Shown piece after piece: positions 8,597 to 17,883 of a stretch of DNA of 64,000 nucleotides. The notes below the pieces were generated by a model that worked only from the letters and a program-made list of their open reading frames with translations, was not told where the DNA came from and did not search any database. Position 1 is the first letter of the stretch; each line of letters begins with the position of its first letter. Made by a program: the position numbers and the translations under genes. The DNA is taken from NCBI GenBank assembly GCA_964402175.1, contig CAYOBN010000010.1, forward strand, positions 1-64,000, read 5' to 3'. This DNA comes from JAWKUK01 sp964402175 (GTDB lineage: Bacteria; Planctomycetota; UBA1135; GCA-002686595).

Positions 8597-10012
8597 GTGC
8601 TCGTCTCACCTCCCCGCGCTGACCGCGCGCTCAGCGCCCGCGAGACCGAGCGGGGCATGCGGCTCTCGATCTTCGAGGGGATGGCCTACGCCTTCATGGT
8701 CGGCGTGGGGGAGACGTTCTTCCTCGCGGATGCGACGCGCCTCGCGGCGAGCCGGACGCAGCAGGGCCTCGTCGTCGCGCTGCCGCTGTTCGTCGGCGCG
8801 CTCGGTGCGCTCGCAAGTTTGGCGCTGCTCGCGCGGATGCGCGCGCGCAAACCCTTGGTCGCGGTCTCGGCGTTCTTGCAGGCGTGTGTGCTCGCCGCGC
8901 TCTCGGTTGCGTCGGCGCTGGGGAAGTCCACACCCGAGCTCTTGATCGCAGCGACGACCCTCGCGGCGCTCTGCGGTCAAACCGGTTCGGCGGCTTGGTC
9001 GTCGTGGTTCGGCGACCTCGTGCCATCGGCGCGCCGCGGGCAGTACTTCGGCGTGCGCAACCGCTGGATCTATTTGACGACGTTCGCGGGGGTGCTGACC
9101 GGCGGCCAGCTCTTGAACATGCTGGAGCCCGATGGGCCCGTCGCGGCGAGCGGCGCAGGGGACGCGGTGCGCGGCACCGGTTTTGCGGTCGTCTACGGGC
9201 TCGCAGCGCTCGCCCGTTTTGTCTCGTCCGTCTTGCACGCCCTGGCGCCCGAGCCGGTCTTCGGCGGGCTCTCACCGCGCAGCCGAGCGGCGCGCTTCTT
9301 CGTGACCGAACAAGGGCAAGGCCTCCTGCGCATCGTCGTCGGCTGCGCGACGTTCTATTTCGCGGTCTATTTCGCCAGCCCCTATTTCGCGCCCTTCATG
9401 CTGGAGGTGCTGCGCTTCGACTACGTGGAATACACCGTCGCGAGCGCGGCGGTCATCGTGTCGAAGGTCGCGTTCCTCTCGCTGTGGGGGCGGCGGGTCG
9501 ATCAGCTCGGCGCGCGGCCCGTGTTCCTCGTCTCGGCGGTCCTGACGTCGATCGTGCCGCTGCCGTTCCTCTGGGCGGAAGGGCTCGGTTGGGTCCTCAT
9601 CGCGCAGACCCTCTCGGGGATCGCGTGGGGCGGCTTCGAGCTGTCGATCTTCACGTTGGTCCTCGAGCGCACCTACCGCCGCGTGCGCCCGCAGGTCTTT
9701 GCGCTCCTGGCCCTCGCCAACGGCCTCGCGCAGCTCTCGGGGAGCCTCGCAGGCGCTTGGTTCATCGGGGCGTTCACGCTGCCGCTCGTGACCGTCTTCG
9801 CCGTCAGCTTCGCCGGCCGCATGTTGATCTCGGCCGGCCTCGTGCGCTGGCTGCCGCACGCCGCTTGGGAGACCCCGCTGCGCCGCCGCGAGGTGCTCTT
9901 CCGCGTCGTCGGCTTCCGCGTCTCGGGCGGCCTCGGCCTGCGCCCGATGCCGGACGCCGCGCGCCGCGACCTACCCGCCGAGGACCCCGCAAAGCGCGGC
10001 GAGGATCACTGA
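8597..10012 (+). CDS. Major facilitator superfamily transporter
   Basis: This membrane protein of about 470 residues has 10-12 predicted helices. The first is FEGMAYAFMVGVGETFFLADA; others include LVVALPLFVGALGALASLALL and LLRIVVGCATFYFAVYFASPYF. The pattern RxSIxEG...GxGETxF at the N-terminus is common in a group of uncharacterised bacterial MFS proteins. The substrate cannot be read from the sequence. I prefer the GTG at 8597, since relatives have about 20 residues before the first helix; the ATG at 8657 is the alternative. Its last 7 bases overlap the 3' end of the convergent secreted C15-like gene. Confidence 0.8.
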   Translation: MLVSPPRADRALSARETERGMRLSIFEGMAYAFMVGVGETFFLADATRLAASRTQQGLVVALPLFVGALGALASLALLARMRARKPLVAVSAFLQACVLAALSVASALGKSTPELLIAATTLAALCGQTGSAAWSSWFGDLVPSARRGQYFGVRNRWIYLTTFAGVLTGGQLLNMLEPDGPVAASGAGDAVRGTGFAVVYGLAALARFVSSVLHALAPEPVFGGLSPRSRAARFFVTEQGQGLLRIVVGCATFYFAVYFASPYFAPFMLEVLRFDYVEYTVASAAVIVSKVAFLSLWGRRVDQLGARPVFLVSAVLTSIVPLPFLWAEGLGWVLIAQTLSGIAWGGFELSIFTLVLERTYRRVRPQVFALLALANGLAQLSGSLAGAWFIGAFTLPLVTVFAVSFAGRMLISAGLVRWLPHAAWETPLRRREVLFRVVGFRVSGGLGLRPMPDAARRDLPAEDPAKRGEDH

Positions 10013-11259
10013 CAGAACGTGACCTCGAGCGCGTCCGACAGGTTCGCTCCGGCCGGTGTGTTGTCGCGGTGCCAGAGCTGGAAGGACCAGGTCGAGCCGG
10101 CGGTCACGTTGCCGAAGATCGGCTGGGTCAGGTCGACTTGCAGGCGCTGTGCGCCGCGGTTCGAGAACGCGCCGACCGGGCCGATACGGCGCAGGTTGGC
10201 GGCGATGCAGAGCTGGCCGTCGCCCAGCGGGCTCTGCGCGCGGCCCGAGCCGAACACGAGGATCGACGTCGCGCTCGGCGGACCTTGCTGCGCGGCGAAG
10301 CCCAGCAGATTGCCCGAGAGCGAAGGGACGCCGCGCACGTGCAGCATCGTGCCGCCACCCGCAGAGTTCGGCGTCAGGCCGCAGTAGGGCTGGGGCGGCG
10401 GGGTGCAGGCGCGCACGCCGTCGAGGTGGTCGATCAGCGCTTCGAGCGAGCGCTCGACCGCCTGGCGCGCGGTCGGCCAGTCGAGCTGGCCGCCGACGTG
10501 GATGTGGCCCGCCGAGATGCACCACGCCGGATCGAGCGGGTCGCGGTGCTGGTTCTGGTACCAGACGCTGAGGTACGCGATGAACTCGCTGAGGTACCCG
10601 CCGCCGTCACCCGAGAAGCAGATCGCGGGGTTGATGTTGAGGCCCGATTGCGCGACGCGAGCGACGATCACTTCGACCGGCAGCGCAGACAGGCGATTGA
10701 AGTTGTTGACGAAGCCACCGTCCGGCGGCTGCGGCGTCGGCAACGTCGGCGCGAGGAAGTCGGGGATCCAGGCCGTGCGGTTGAACTGGTTCATCTCGAC
10801 CTCCCACGAGCGATCGATGAACCCGCGGCTGAACGTGATGATCGCGATCGGCTGCTCCTGCGCCGTGATCGCCGCGAAGTCTGCGGTCGTGTCCTGGTAG
10901 TCGACCTCGAGGTCCCCGTTGCCGCGCCCACAGTTCGAGCAGTTCGGGTTCGCGAACTCGGGGAAGTACGACACGATGTCGTAGCCGAGGCCCCGCCAGT
11001 CCGCGCCCTGCCAACCGCCCGGATTCTGCGTCGCACTGCGGCTGAAGGGCCGCACCGCTTCGTTCGACGGCGGCCAGTACCCCGTGAGGAGGATGCGCGG
11101 ACGCGCGCCTCCGAGCGGCTGGGACACCACGGCCCCGTGGGCGGCGGACGCAGCGGCGTTCGGGGCCTGACGTGTCACGGTCACCGACCCGCTGCGCTGC
11201 GCGAGCGCGGAGGAGAGCGTGGCGGAGACGAGGGTGACGGAGAGGGCGAGGTGTTTCAT
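10006..11259 (-). CDS. Secreted peptidase-C15-like protein with WYRD C-terminal module
   Basis: This is a protein of 417 residues with a signal peptide (MKHLALSVTL...ALAQ, cleavage near residue 20). Residues about 54-260 resemble pyroglutamyl peptidases (C15): RILLTGYWPP near the start, an acidic SWEVEMNQFN segment, LPVEVIVARV, and AGHIHVGG near the end. The usual catalytic Cys after the S-x-x-x-G-x-Y turn is not there; the equivalent stretch reads SGDGGGYLSEF, with Ser at about position 224. Residues 292-417 form the shared C-terminal module, degenerate at its centre but ending FQLWHRD...NLSDALEVTF. The start at ATG 11259 is chosen for the signal peptide. It is an inactive or re-purposed exported C15 relative by inference. 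Confidence 0.65.
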   Translation of the reverse strand: MKHLALSVTLVSATLSSALAQRSGSVTVTRQAPNAAASAAHGAVVSQPLGGARPRILLTGYWPPSNEAVRPFSRSATQNPGGWQGADWRGLGYDIVSYFPEFANPNCSNCGRGNGDLEVDYQDTTADFAAITAQEQPIAIITFSRGFIDRSWEVEMNQFNRTAWIPDFLAPTLPTPQPPDGGFVNNFNRLSALPVEVIVARVAQSGLNINPAICFSGDGGGYLSEFIAYLSVWYQNQHRDPLDPAWCISAGHIHVGGQLDWPTARQAVERSLEALIDHLDGVRACTPPPQPYCGLTPNSAGGGTMLHVRGVPSLSGNLLGFAAQQGPPSATSILVFGSGRAQSPLGDGQLCIAANLRRIGPVGAFSNRGAQRLQVDLTQPIFGNVTAGSTWSFQLWHRDNTPAGANLSDALEVTFCQ

Positions 11260-11434
11260 CGGGGCTCGTGTGCGGGGCCCCGGCATCGTCACCGGCCTGC
11301 GCTGTTCCCGCCACCGCGTAACGGTGCGAAAGAAAAAATCGCGCCGCGTCGCAAAACCGAGGCAAACGGCCTGGTCGCTCGGAGGTCGGAGCGAGCTGGG
11401 GCGATTTGAGACGGGGCTGCGCGCCGAGCTCCGT

Positions 11435-12247
11435 TCAGGTGAGCCCGCTGACTTGCTTCAACACCCCGAGGTCGTCGTTGTGGCTGTGCGTGAAGCCCAT
11501 GGCGCGTTCGGCGGCCACCGTCGCGGCGGTGCGGAACGCGACGACGTACGCGCGGCGCCAGCGATCGCTCGTGTTGCCGCCGGAGCCGTGCAGGACCCGC
11601 TCGCGGAAACACAGCGCGTCGCCGCGGCGGATCGGGGCGGAGACGATCGTGTCGCGGGTGGGATCGACGTCGGCGACCAGGGTGTGCGAGGCATCGCGGT
11701 CCGCGTGCAGGGGGCGGTGCGGGCGCAGGTTCGGCTCGCGGTGGCTGCCCGGCACGAAACGCAGGCAGCCGTTGTCCTCGGCCGTGTCGTCGAACGCGAG
11801 CCACACCGTCACGGTCTCGGGCGCGGGCGTGGTCGGCCAGTACGCGAGGTCCTGGTGCCAGTGGAAGACCGCGCCCGGGCGGCGGGGGGGCTTCGCGACG
11901 ATCTGATCGTAATCGAGCTCGGTCGCGGCCGGGAGCAGCGCGCGCGCGACCTCCGCCGCGGCGCGCTCGTAGGCGTTGCCGCGCCACGCCGGGTGGTAGC
12001 GCCGCGGCAGCATCACGTTGAGCAGATCGAGGCGCTCGATGGCGGTCGAGCGGTCGGAGTCGGCCGCGGCGTACTCGGCCGCCATGTCGCAGAAGTCCCG
12101 GCCCTGGACCGGGATCGCGCCGCGCAGGAAGTCCATCAGCGTGCCCTCCAAGGCGGCCATGGTCGGCTCGTCCAGCAAGCGCTCGATGTGCACGAAGCCG
12201 CTGGTCTCGAAGCTCTGGCGGTGGGTGGCGTCGATCCGAATGCTCAT
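11435..12247 (-). CDS. Phytanoyl-CoA dioxygenase (PhyH) family oxygenase
   Basis: This 270-residue enzyme belongs to the Fe(II)/2-oxoglutarate-dependent PhyH family. The iron ligands are visible: HWHQD (His/Asp) near residue 130 and the distal His in RVLHGSGGNTSDRWRRA, where the Arg after it is the usual 2-oxoglutarate anchor. The core strand NGCLRFVPGSH is also typical. The substrate is unknown; members hydroxylate acyl-CoAs, small metabolites or natural products. It diverges from the Nudix/MBL gene over only 64 bases, so the two could share regulation. The 175 bases between its stop and the C15-like gene hold nothing I can support. Confidence 0.88.
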   Translation of the reverse strand: MSIRIDATHRQSFETSGFVHIERLLDEPTMAALEGTLMDFLRGAIPVQGRDFCDMAAEYAAADSDRSTAIERLDLLNVMLPRRYHPAWRGNAYERAAAEVARALLPAATELDYDQIVAKPPRRPGAVFHWHQDLAYWPTTPAPETVTVWLAFDDTAEDNGCLRFVPGSHREPNLRPHRPLHADRDASHTLVADVDPTRDTIVSAPIRRGDALCFRERVLHGSGGNTSDRWRRAYVVAFRTAATVAAERAMGFTHSHNDDLGVLKQVSGLT

Positions 12248-12311
12248 GGGGAGGGTCGCGGCCGACTGCGGGCTCGCTCCGGCGCGCGCTCCCTTAGGCT
12301 ACAGTCCTCCG

Positions 12312-13820
12312 ATGGCGCGTACCCGAATTGCGACCGCGGTGGTCATGACCCGCGGCACCGGCCTCCAGTTGGAGGTCTACCTCGTCCTGCGGGCCCCGGA
12401 GCTCCGGTTCTTCGGCGGCTACTGGGCGTTCCCGGGCGGCGTGCTCGACCCGAGCGACGGGGACGGCGACAGAGACGGCAACGCCGACGCCGACGACGAC
12501 ACCGCGCTGCACCGCTGCGCGCTGCGCGAGCTCTTCGAAGAGACCGGGGTGTTCTTCGGCGGCGCCATGCCGGCGGAGCTGCGGCGGGAGCTCCTCGGTG
12601 GCGCTGCGGGCGCGGGGCTCCGCTTCCGCGCCGCGCTCGACGCGGCGCCGGGCGCGCTCGCGGCGGCGCGCTCGCTCGGCACGCTGACGACCCCGGCGTT
12701 CGCTCCGGTGCGCTACCGCACGCGCTTCGTGCACGTGGTCGCCCCCGACGGTGCGGCGCCCGAGGTGCTCGGGCGCGACGCGCAGCGCGAGCTCGTCGAC
12801 GGCCGCTTCGCGCGCCCGAGCGAGTGGCTCGCGACGTGGCGGCGCGGCGAGGCGCTCATCGCACCGCCCGTGCTCTACCTCTTGGCCGAGCTCGAAGAGC
12901 GCGGCCTCGCCGGTTTCCTCGCCGGGATCGGGCGCGAGTTCGAGGCGTTGGAGGCGGGGCGGCTGCACACGATCCGCAACGTGCCGGGCATCGTGATGGC
13001 TCCGCTGGCGACGGTGACGTTGCCACCCGCGACGACGACCAACGCCTACGTCGTGGGGGAAGCGCGCCTCTTCATCGTCGATCCGGCGCCGACGGACCCG
13101 CGTGAGCTGCAGCGCCTCGAGGACCTCGTCGATGCCCGCATCGCGGCCGGCGCAGCGGTGGCTGGGGTCGTCCTCACTCATCACCATCCCGACCACGTCG
13201 GCGGCGCGGCGGCCACCGCGCGGCGCTACGGCGTGCCGGTCTACGCACACCCGGCGACGCTCGAGCGCCTCGACCTCGGCAACGCCGAGACCGTCGCGTT
13301 GCTGGACGGAGCGCGCTTGGAGCTCGGCACCGCCCCCGACGGAACACCGAGCTGGCATCTCGTGGCGCTGCACACACCGGGCCATGCGCCGGGGCACCTC
13401 TGTCTCCTCGAATCGCGTTACCGCGCGCTGCTCGCCGGGGACCTCGTCTCGACGGTTTCGACGATCGTGATCGACCCCGCCGATGGGGGGCACCTGGCGA
13501 CGTATCTCGCGAGCCTCGCGCGGGTCCGCGACCTCGAGGTGGGCGTGTTGCACCCCGCGCACGGACCCGTCGCGCCCAAGGGCACCGAGGCGCTCGAGCG
13601 TTACCTGGAGCACCGCGCGCTGCGCGAGCGCGCGCTCGTCGCCGCGCTGCGGCCGGAGCCGCGCACAGTCGCGGCGCTCACGCGCGAGGTCTACCAGGAC
13701 CTGGGGGACGAGCGCCTGCTGCCGATCGCCGAACGCTCGCTGAGAGCGGGCCTCGTGAAGCTCTCGGAAGAAGGCCGGGCGGCGGAGCGTGACAGCGGCT
13801 GGGTCGCCGTGCGAGCTTAA
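12312..13820 (+). CDS. Nudix hydrolase fused to metallo-beta-lactamase hydrolase
   Basis: This 502-residue protein is a fusion of two domains. Residues 1-about 235 are Nudix: YWAFPGGVLD, then REL-FEETGV with the catalytic glutamates. The spacing inside the Nudix box is stretched by an Asp-rich insert of about 20 residues (DPSDGDGDRDGNADADDD). Residues about 240-500 are a metallo-beta-lactamase of the LACTB2 type: the zinc motif THHHPDHVGG, then LHTPGHAPGH, the AGDLVS Asp and a late HPAHGP. The same two-domain order is known in other bacteria. A role in hydrolysing a nucleotide-linked or acyl-CoA-type metabolite followed by thioester or ester cleavage is possible but unproven. The ATG at 12312 begins the Nudix fold directly. 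Confidence 0.85.
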   Translation: MARTRIATAVVMTRGTGLQLEVYLVLRAPELRFFGGYWAFPGGVLDPSDGDGDRDGNADADDDTALHRCALRELFEETGVFFGGAMPAELRRELLGGAAGAGLRFRAALDAAPGALAAARSLGTLTTPAFAPVRYRTRFVHVVAPDGAAPEVLGRDAQRELVDGRFARPSEWLATWRRGEALIAPPVLYLLAELEERGLAGFLAGIGREFEALEAGRLHTIRNVPGIVMAPLATVTLPPATTTNAYVVGEARLFIVDPAPTDPRELQRLEDLVDARIAAGAAVAGVVLTHHHPDHVGGAAATARRYGVPVYAHPATLERLDLGNAETVALLDGARLELGTAPDGTPSWHLVALHTPGHAPGHLCLLESRYRALLAGDLVSTVSTIVIDPADGGHLATYLASLARVRDLEVGVLHPAHGPVAPKGTEALERYLEHRALRERALVAALRPEPRTVAALTREVYQDLGDERLLPIAERSLRAGLVKLSEEGRAAERDSGWVAVRA

Positions 13821-13830
13821 GTTCGCCGAA

Positions 13831-14799
13831 TCAAACGCCGCCCGCGGTCACGGGCTGTTTGTCTCGCTCGGACTCCGTCTTCTTGCGCTTCTCCTCGCGC
13901 TCGCGGCGGCGGGCTTCGCGCTCGGCGCGCTTCTCGAGCTCAGCCGCGCGTTCGGCCTCGGTGCTGGCCATCAAACGCTCCAGCACGGTCTTCTCGGCGA
14001 ACGCGCAGCGCTCCGCGGGCACACCGAGCGGAGCGCGCGCAAGCACGTCGACCGTCGCCAGCGCCACCCAGACCGAGCCGCGCGCCGTCGGGTGCAGGAG
14101 GTCCGCCTGCAGCGCTTCGCTGACGTCCTTCGGCTTCCAGGTGTTGTCGCGCAGCACGAGCGCTTCGCCCTTCTGCATCGTCGTGAGCATCGCGCCGAGC
14201 GCCACCTGGTGCACCCGCGGCCGCGCCGCCATCCACTCGTGGATGCGCTGGTTCAGCCGCGCGAGGCCCTCGGCGCTGGGGAACATGCTGCGCGACACGA
14301 TCGGCTGGCCCAGGGGGCCCTTGCCTTGCAGCGCGAGCGAGATGTCCGGCAGATCACCGATCACGATCGGGCACGCCAATCGATCGAGCTCCGCGAGGCC
14401 GAGCTCCAGCCGCGCCATCCGGGCGTCGTCGCCGCGCACGCGGTCGCCGTAGCCGTACCAGAAGAGGAAGTCCAACGCGATGACGAGCGTCGGCGCGGCC
14501 TCCAACGCCGCCGTGATCTGCTTGGGGCCGCGCTCCGTCGGGTCCATGAAGAACCACGTGTCGCCGTGGTCGACGACGGTGACACCCTCTGCGGGCAGCG
14601 CACACGCGAGCACGCGCCCGAGGGGCACGTCGCGCTTCGTCACGAGCTCCAGCGAGCTGCCCGTACCCGCGCTGAGGCTGGCGCCGACCACGTGGATGCG
14701 CGCCGTGGCCGGCTCCGGGAGTTCGCTCTGCGGCGCAAGAGGCGCGGGCGCTTGCAGGGCCGCGGCGGCTGCGATCAAGGTGGCGAGGAAAGTGGCCAT
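13831..14799 (-). CDS. Secreted SGNH/GDSL-like hydrolase
   Basis: This is a protein of 322 residues with a short signal peptide (MATFLATLIAAAAALQ). The first strand VVGASLSAG is a GDSL-like nucleophile block (Ser in GAS-L). FFMDPTERGPKQ and LDFLFWYGYGD follow in the middle, and DLLHPTARGS (about residue 240) supplies the Asp-x-x-His pair. So an SGNH esterase/lipase fold is well supported, substrate unknown. The last 45 residues are a charged Glu/Arg/Lys helix. It converges with the Nudix/MBL gene with 10 bases between the stops, and lies 86 bases after the start of the beta-propeller gene on its own strand. Confidence 0.75.
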   Translation of the reverse strand: MATFLATLIAAAAALQAPAPLAPQSELPEPATARIHVVGASLSAGTGSSLELVTKRDVPLGRVLACALPAEGVTVVDHGDTWFFMDPTERGPKQITAALEAAPTLVIALDFLFWYGYGDRVRGDDARMARLELGLAELDRLACPIVIGDLPDISLALQGKGPLGQPIVSRSMFPSAEGLARLNQRIHEWMAARPRVHQVALGAMLTTMQKGEALVLRDNTWKPKDVSEALQADLLHPTARGSVWVALATVDVLARAPLGVPAERCAFAEKTVLERLMASTEAERAAELEKRAEREARRREREEKRKKTESERDKQPVTAGGV

Positions 14800-14885
14800 A
14801 GGGCCATCATAGGCCCGCCAAGCGTGAAAGCGGGGTCAGGAGATCGTCCGCGCGGCCCGTCGCGCGTTTCCTGGGCGGAGCCGTC

Positions 14886-17540
14886 TCAGTCGAAGCGCAC
14901 CACGCGCGCCGTGCTCGTGTTCGACCTGGCGCCGCCCGCAGGGTCCGTGTCGCGGTACCACGCTTGGAACGACCACGACGAGCCCGCTTGCACGGACACC
15001 GGGCCGACCGCCGACGGCAGCGCGGTGGTGTCCACGAAGAAGTGCTGTCGCCCCGCGCTGTCCGCGTTCTGCACCTGCTGCCTGAAGCGCCCGAGCGTGC
15101 CGCCGAGGCACAGGCTGCCGACTCCGAACGGCAGTGCGATCGGCGGCACCGAGGCGCTGCCGAACAGCAGGTATCCCGGCATCGCGTTCGGTCGGAGCCC
15201 TTCGACGACGAAGACGTGGGGGGCGCCAGCCCAGCCGCGACCGTCGACGCGTAAGGTCGCGCCGACGCCGGTCGCATTGGGCGCGGACGGCGCACAGGCC
15301 GCGGTGTCCTCGACGAGGTCGAGGACGAGCAGCCGGTCCTGTGGATCGTTCCAGGGACCGGAATCGGTCATGGCGACCGCCTTCTGGCGGATCGGATCCA
15401 CGACCGGGCGCGCGCAGCAGGTCGCATACGCGACCTCGTCCCCGATGAAGGTCGCCGTGCCGTTCGAGACCCGATAACGCTGGAAGCCCGGCGAGTACGA
15501 GGCCCCATCCGCCCAGAGCTCGTCGCCGAAGACCTCGACCCACGTCTCCAGGAAGCCGAGCGTGCTCTGTGGTTGACCCGTCGCTGGATCCAGCAAGGTC
15601 CATCGGGACGTGCAGGAGCCGAACTCGCTCGATACGAACAGCGAGCGTTCGCCGTCGACGAGGCGGATCTGTGGGTCCTGGACCAAGTGCTGACTCCCGG
15701 GGCCTGGGCACGACCACGACCAACGGGGTGACAGGGCGCTCGCCGTGACATCGAACGCGCTGACCTCCGTGCCGCCCGCGTGGAGGAACACGACGGAGCC
15801 ATCGGCGCTCGCTGTGAGGGCCGCGTCCCGCGTCGTCGCGGGCACTGGAACGGTCGCGACGACCAGTCCAAGGACGAGGTCCACGAGCGCGAGCTCGGCC
15901 GTATCGGGAGAAGCGGCGAACGCTCGACCGTTTGGCAGGTCGAACAGCACACGGCCGAGCCTCTCTTGCCCCCCCGCGGACATACCGGCGCCGCCGGGCA
16001 ACGGGATCGAGCGCACGAGCACGCCGGTGGCCGTCTCGATCAGCGCGATGCTCCGCGATGTCGGCCCTTCCAGCACGACCCAAGCGCGGCTCCCCGTGGG
16101 CTCCGGCTCCACGCTGCGCGCCGGCAGGGGCAAAGCGTAGCGGTTGAGCTCCTGCGGTCCATCGAGGTCGACCACGGACAGACTCGCGCCGCGGCCGTGC
16201 ACGACGAGCGCGCGCCCGTCGGCCCGCAGCGCGACATCGAGGGGCTCCCGATCGAGCGCGATGCGTCCTGTGACCGCCGGCGTGCTCGTCAGAGCCACAC
16301 GGCGCAGATCGTCCGAGTCGCGGCCGATCACCGCGACATGCGCGCCATCAGCTCCGAAGGCGAACTGGTACGGGCCGTCGGCTTCGACGCCGAAGCCGCT
16401 GGAGATGTCGCGGACCCGGGTCGGCGCGGAGCCCCCGAGATCGAAGACCTCGATGCGATCGCTCTGCCAGCGCGAGAGCGCTGCGAAGCGTCCGTCGGGC
16501 GAGATGGCGAGGGAGCGCACCGAAGCGTCGTCTCCCCGTCCCGGGAACGACGCGAGGAGCGCACCCGTGCGCGCGTCGGAGACGAGGGTGCTCACGGCCT
16601 GACCGGCGACGACGCGGTCCCCGCTCGAGGCGAGCGCAGCGAGCGTGGCCGACCCAGGCATCAACCGCGCCAGGCCAGTGGCCGTGTCGACGCAGAGGGG
16701 ACCCGCAGTCGTCGCGAGCAGGAGGGTCGCGCCGAGGCTGTCGAGCTCTGGGCTCTGCACATTGGAGTACTGCAGCAACTGGAACGGAAGGCTGATCGTC
16801 GCGCTGCCGAGGCTGACGAGCCCCGGCACGGCGAAGCGCTCGAGATGGAAGGTCGTCGAGTTGGGGTCCCTCACGACGACCACACACGTCCTGCCATCCC
16901 CGCTCAACGCGAGCGCCGCGCCCGTGCCGGGTACCGAGTAGGGGGTGCGAGCCGACTCGAGGCCCGTGGAGATGTCGACCGTGAAGACGGACTGCGGATC
17001 GAAGAACGGTACGGAGACGTCGTCGGCAGCGAGCTGGACGCCATTCGTCGTACGGCTGCTCCCGAGCACGACCACACGCTCTTGCACGAACTGGGCGAGG
17101 TTCAGCACCCATAGCCGATTGCCCTGCTCGAGCTGCAGGACCGCCCTCGTCCCCGTCGAATCGATCGTCGCGAAGAGGTGGGCGTTCGAACCCACCGTCA
17201 CCGGGACCGTACCCAGGAGCTGGAGGCTGGGCAGGGCCAGCACGCGCACGCGGAGGGAATACTCCTCGGGCACGATGACGAGGCGCCCGTCCGGGGACAC
17301 CGCGAGCGAGTGTGTCTCTTGGTACTCCGCCGAGCGCGCGGTCGCGACCCCCCCGGCCACATCGAGGCGCGTCACCGAGCAGGTGCCACCCTCGAGGTCG
17401 TGGTGGACGACGATGCTCCGTGAGTCCGGCGTGAAGTACAGGCGATGGGGTCCGTCATCGTCCCCCGGCGTGCCCTGCAGCGACACGACGCTGGGGAGCT
17501 GCGGCGATTGAGCGAGCAGGAGCGCGAGGGTGATGAACAC
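14886..17540 (-). CDS. Secreted beta-propeller protein with WYRD C-terminal module
   Basis: This is a protein of 884 residues with a short hydrophobic leader (FITLALLLAQSPQLPSVV). Residues about 25-740 are a series of WD40/YVTN-like blades: repeated units of the form SPDGRxxxV, then VxDLxxG (for example LAVSPDGRLVIVP, LAISPDGRFAALS, ALRADGRALVVH). The last 135 residues are the shared module: CAPSAPNATG, SLCLGGTLGRF, and FQAWYRD...SNTS at the end. The start is a GTG; no other start codon lies in frame before an upstream TAG. No catalytic motif is seen; a binding or scaffold role at the cell surface is the best guess. It is preceded by 343 bases without a gene. Confidence 0.75.
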   Translation of the reverse strand: MFITLALLLAQSPQLPSVVSLQGTPGDDDGPHRLYFTPDSRSIVVHHDLEGGTCSVTRLDVAGGVATARSAEYQETHSLAVSPDGRLVIVPEEYSLRVRVLALPSLQLLGTVPVTVGSNAHLFATIDSTGTRAVLQLEQGNRLWVLNLAQFVQERVVVLGSSRTTNGVQLAADDVSVPFFDPQSVFTVDISTGLESARTPYSVPGTGAALALSGDGRTCVVVVRDPNSTTFHLERFAVPGLVSLGSATISLPFQLLQYSNVQSPELDSLGATLLLATTAGPLCVDTATGLARLMPGSATLAALASSGDRVVAGQAVSTLVSDARTGALLASFPGRGDDASVRSLAISPDGRFAALSRWQSDRIEVFDLGGSAPTRVRDISSGFGVEADGPYQFAFGADGAHVAVIGRDSDDLRRVALTSTPAVTGRIALDREPLDVALRADGRALVVHGRGASLSVVDLDGPQELNRYALPLPARSVEPEPTGSRAWVVLEGPTSRSIALIETATGVLVRSIPLPGGAGMSAGGQERLGRVLFDLPNGRAFAASPDTAELALVDLVLGLVVATVPVPATTRDAALTASADGSVVFLHAGGTEVSAFDVTASALSPRWSWSCPGPGSQHLVQDPQIRLVDGERSLFVSSEFGSCTSRWTLLDPATGQPQSTLGFLETWVEVFGDELWADGASYSPGFQRYRVSNGTATFIGDEVAYATCCARPVVDPIRQKAVAMTDSGPWNDPQDRLLVLDLVEDTAACAPSAPNATGVGATLRVDGRGWAGAPHVFVVEGLRPNAMPGYLLFGSASVPPIALPFGVGSLCLGGTLGRFRQQVQNADSAGRQHFFVDTTALPSAVGPVSVQAGSSWSFQAWYRDTDPAGGARSNTSTARVVRFD

Positions 17541-17883
17541 GCGGAGATCGTTATCGAGGGGTCTACGGTGGGTCTACCGCAGGTAGTCCGCCACCGCGCG
17601 TCGGTCACTCCCAGGAACCGACTGGACTCCGTGGACGCCCTCGTCGGGGCGAGGTGTTCCGGCGTCCCCGACTCCGCGCGAAGGGGGATGCCCGCTCGCA
17701 ACACACTTCAAGGAAGGCCCCAACACGGGTGGCCCGAACGCGCGCCCCCACGCGCCGCGCACGGCTGGAGCGCAGCGCGCTCGAAGCGTGCACGGTGGTT
17801 GGGTGCGGCGGCGCCTCTTCGGCTTCGACTTGGAAGCTCCGAACGCGCCTTCGGGCCTTCGAACCCGCAACTTCATGTGACCG
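17541..17883. other. 343-base intergenic stretch
   Basis: This lies between two minus-strand secreted-protein genes, so it should hold the end of the lectin/dehydrogenase transcript and the promoter of the propeller gene. I found no convincing small gene, strong hairpin or sigma-70-like box. Short GC-rich frames here have no protein character. Confidence 0.4.

Noticed and set aside
4672..8658. 1328-residue minus-strand frame over the helicase region
   Set aside because: Lies opposite HrpB, whose motifs are complete; the minus frame has only biased composition.
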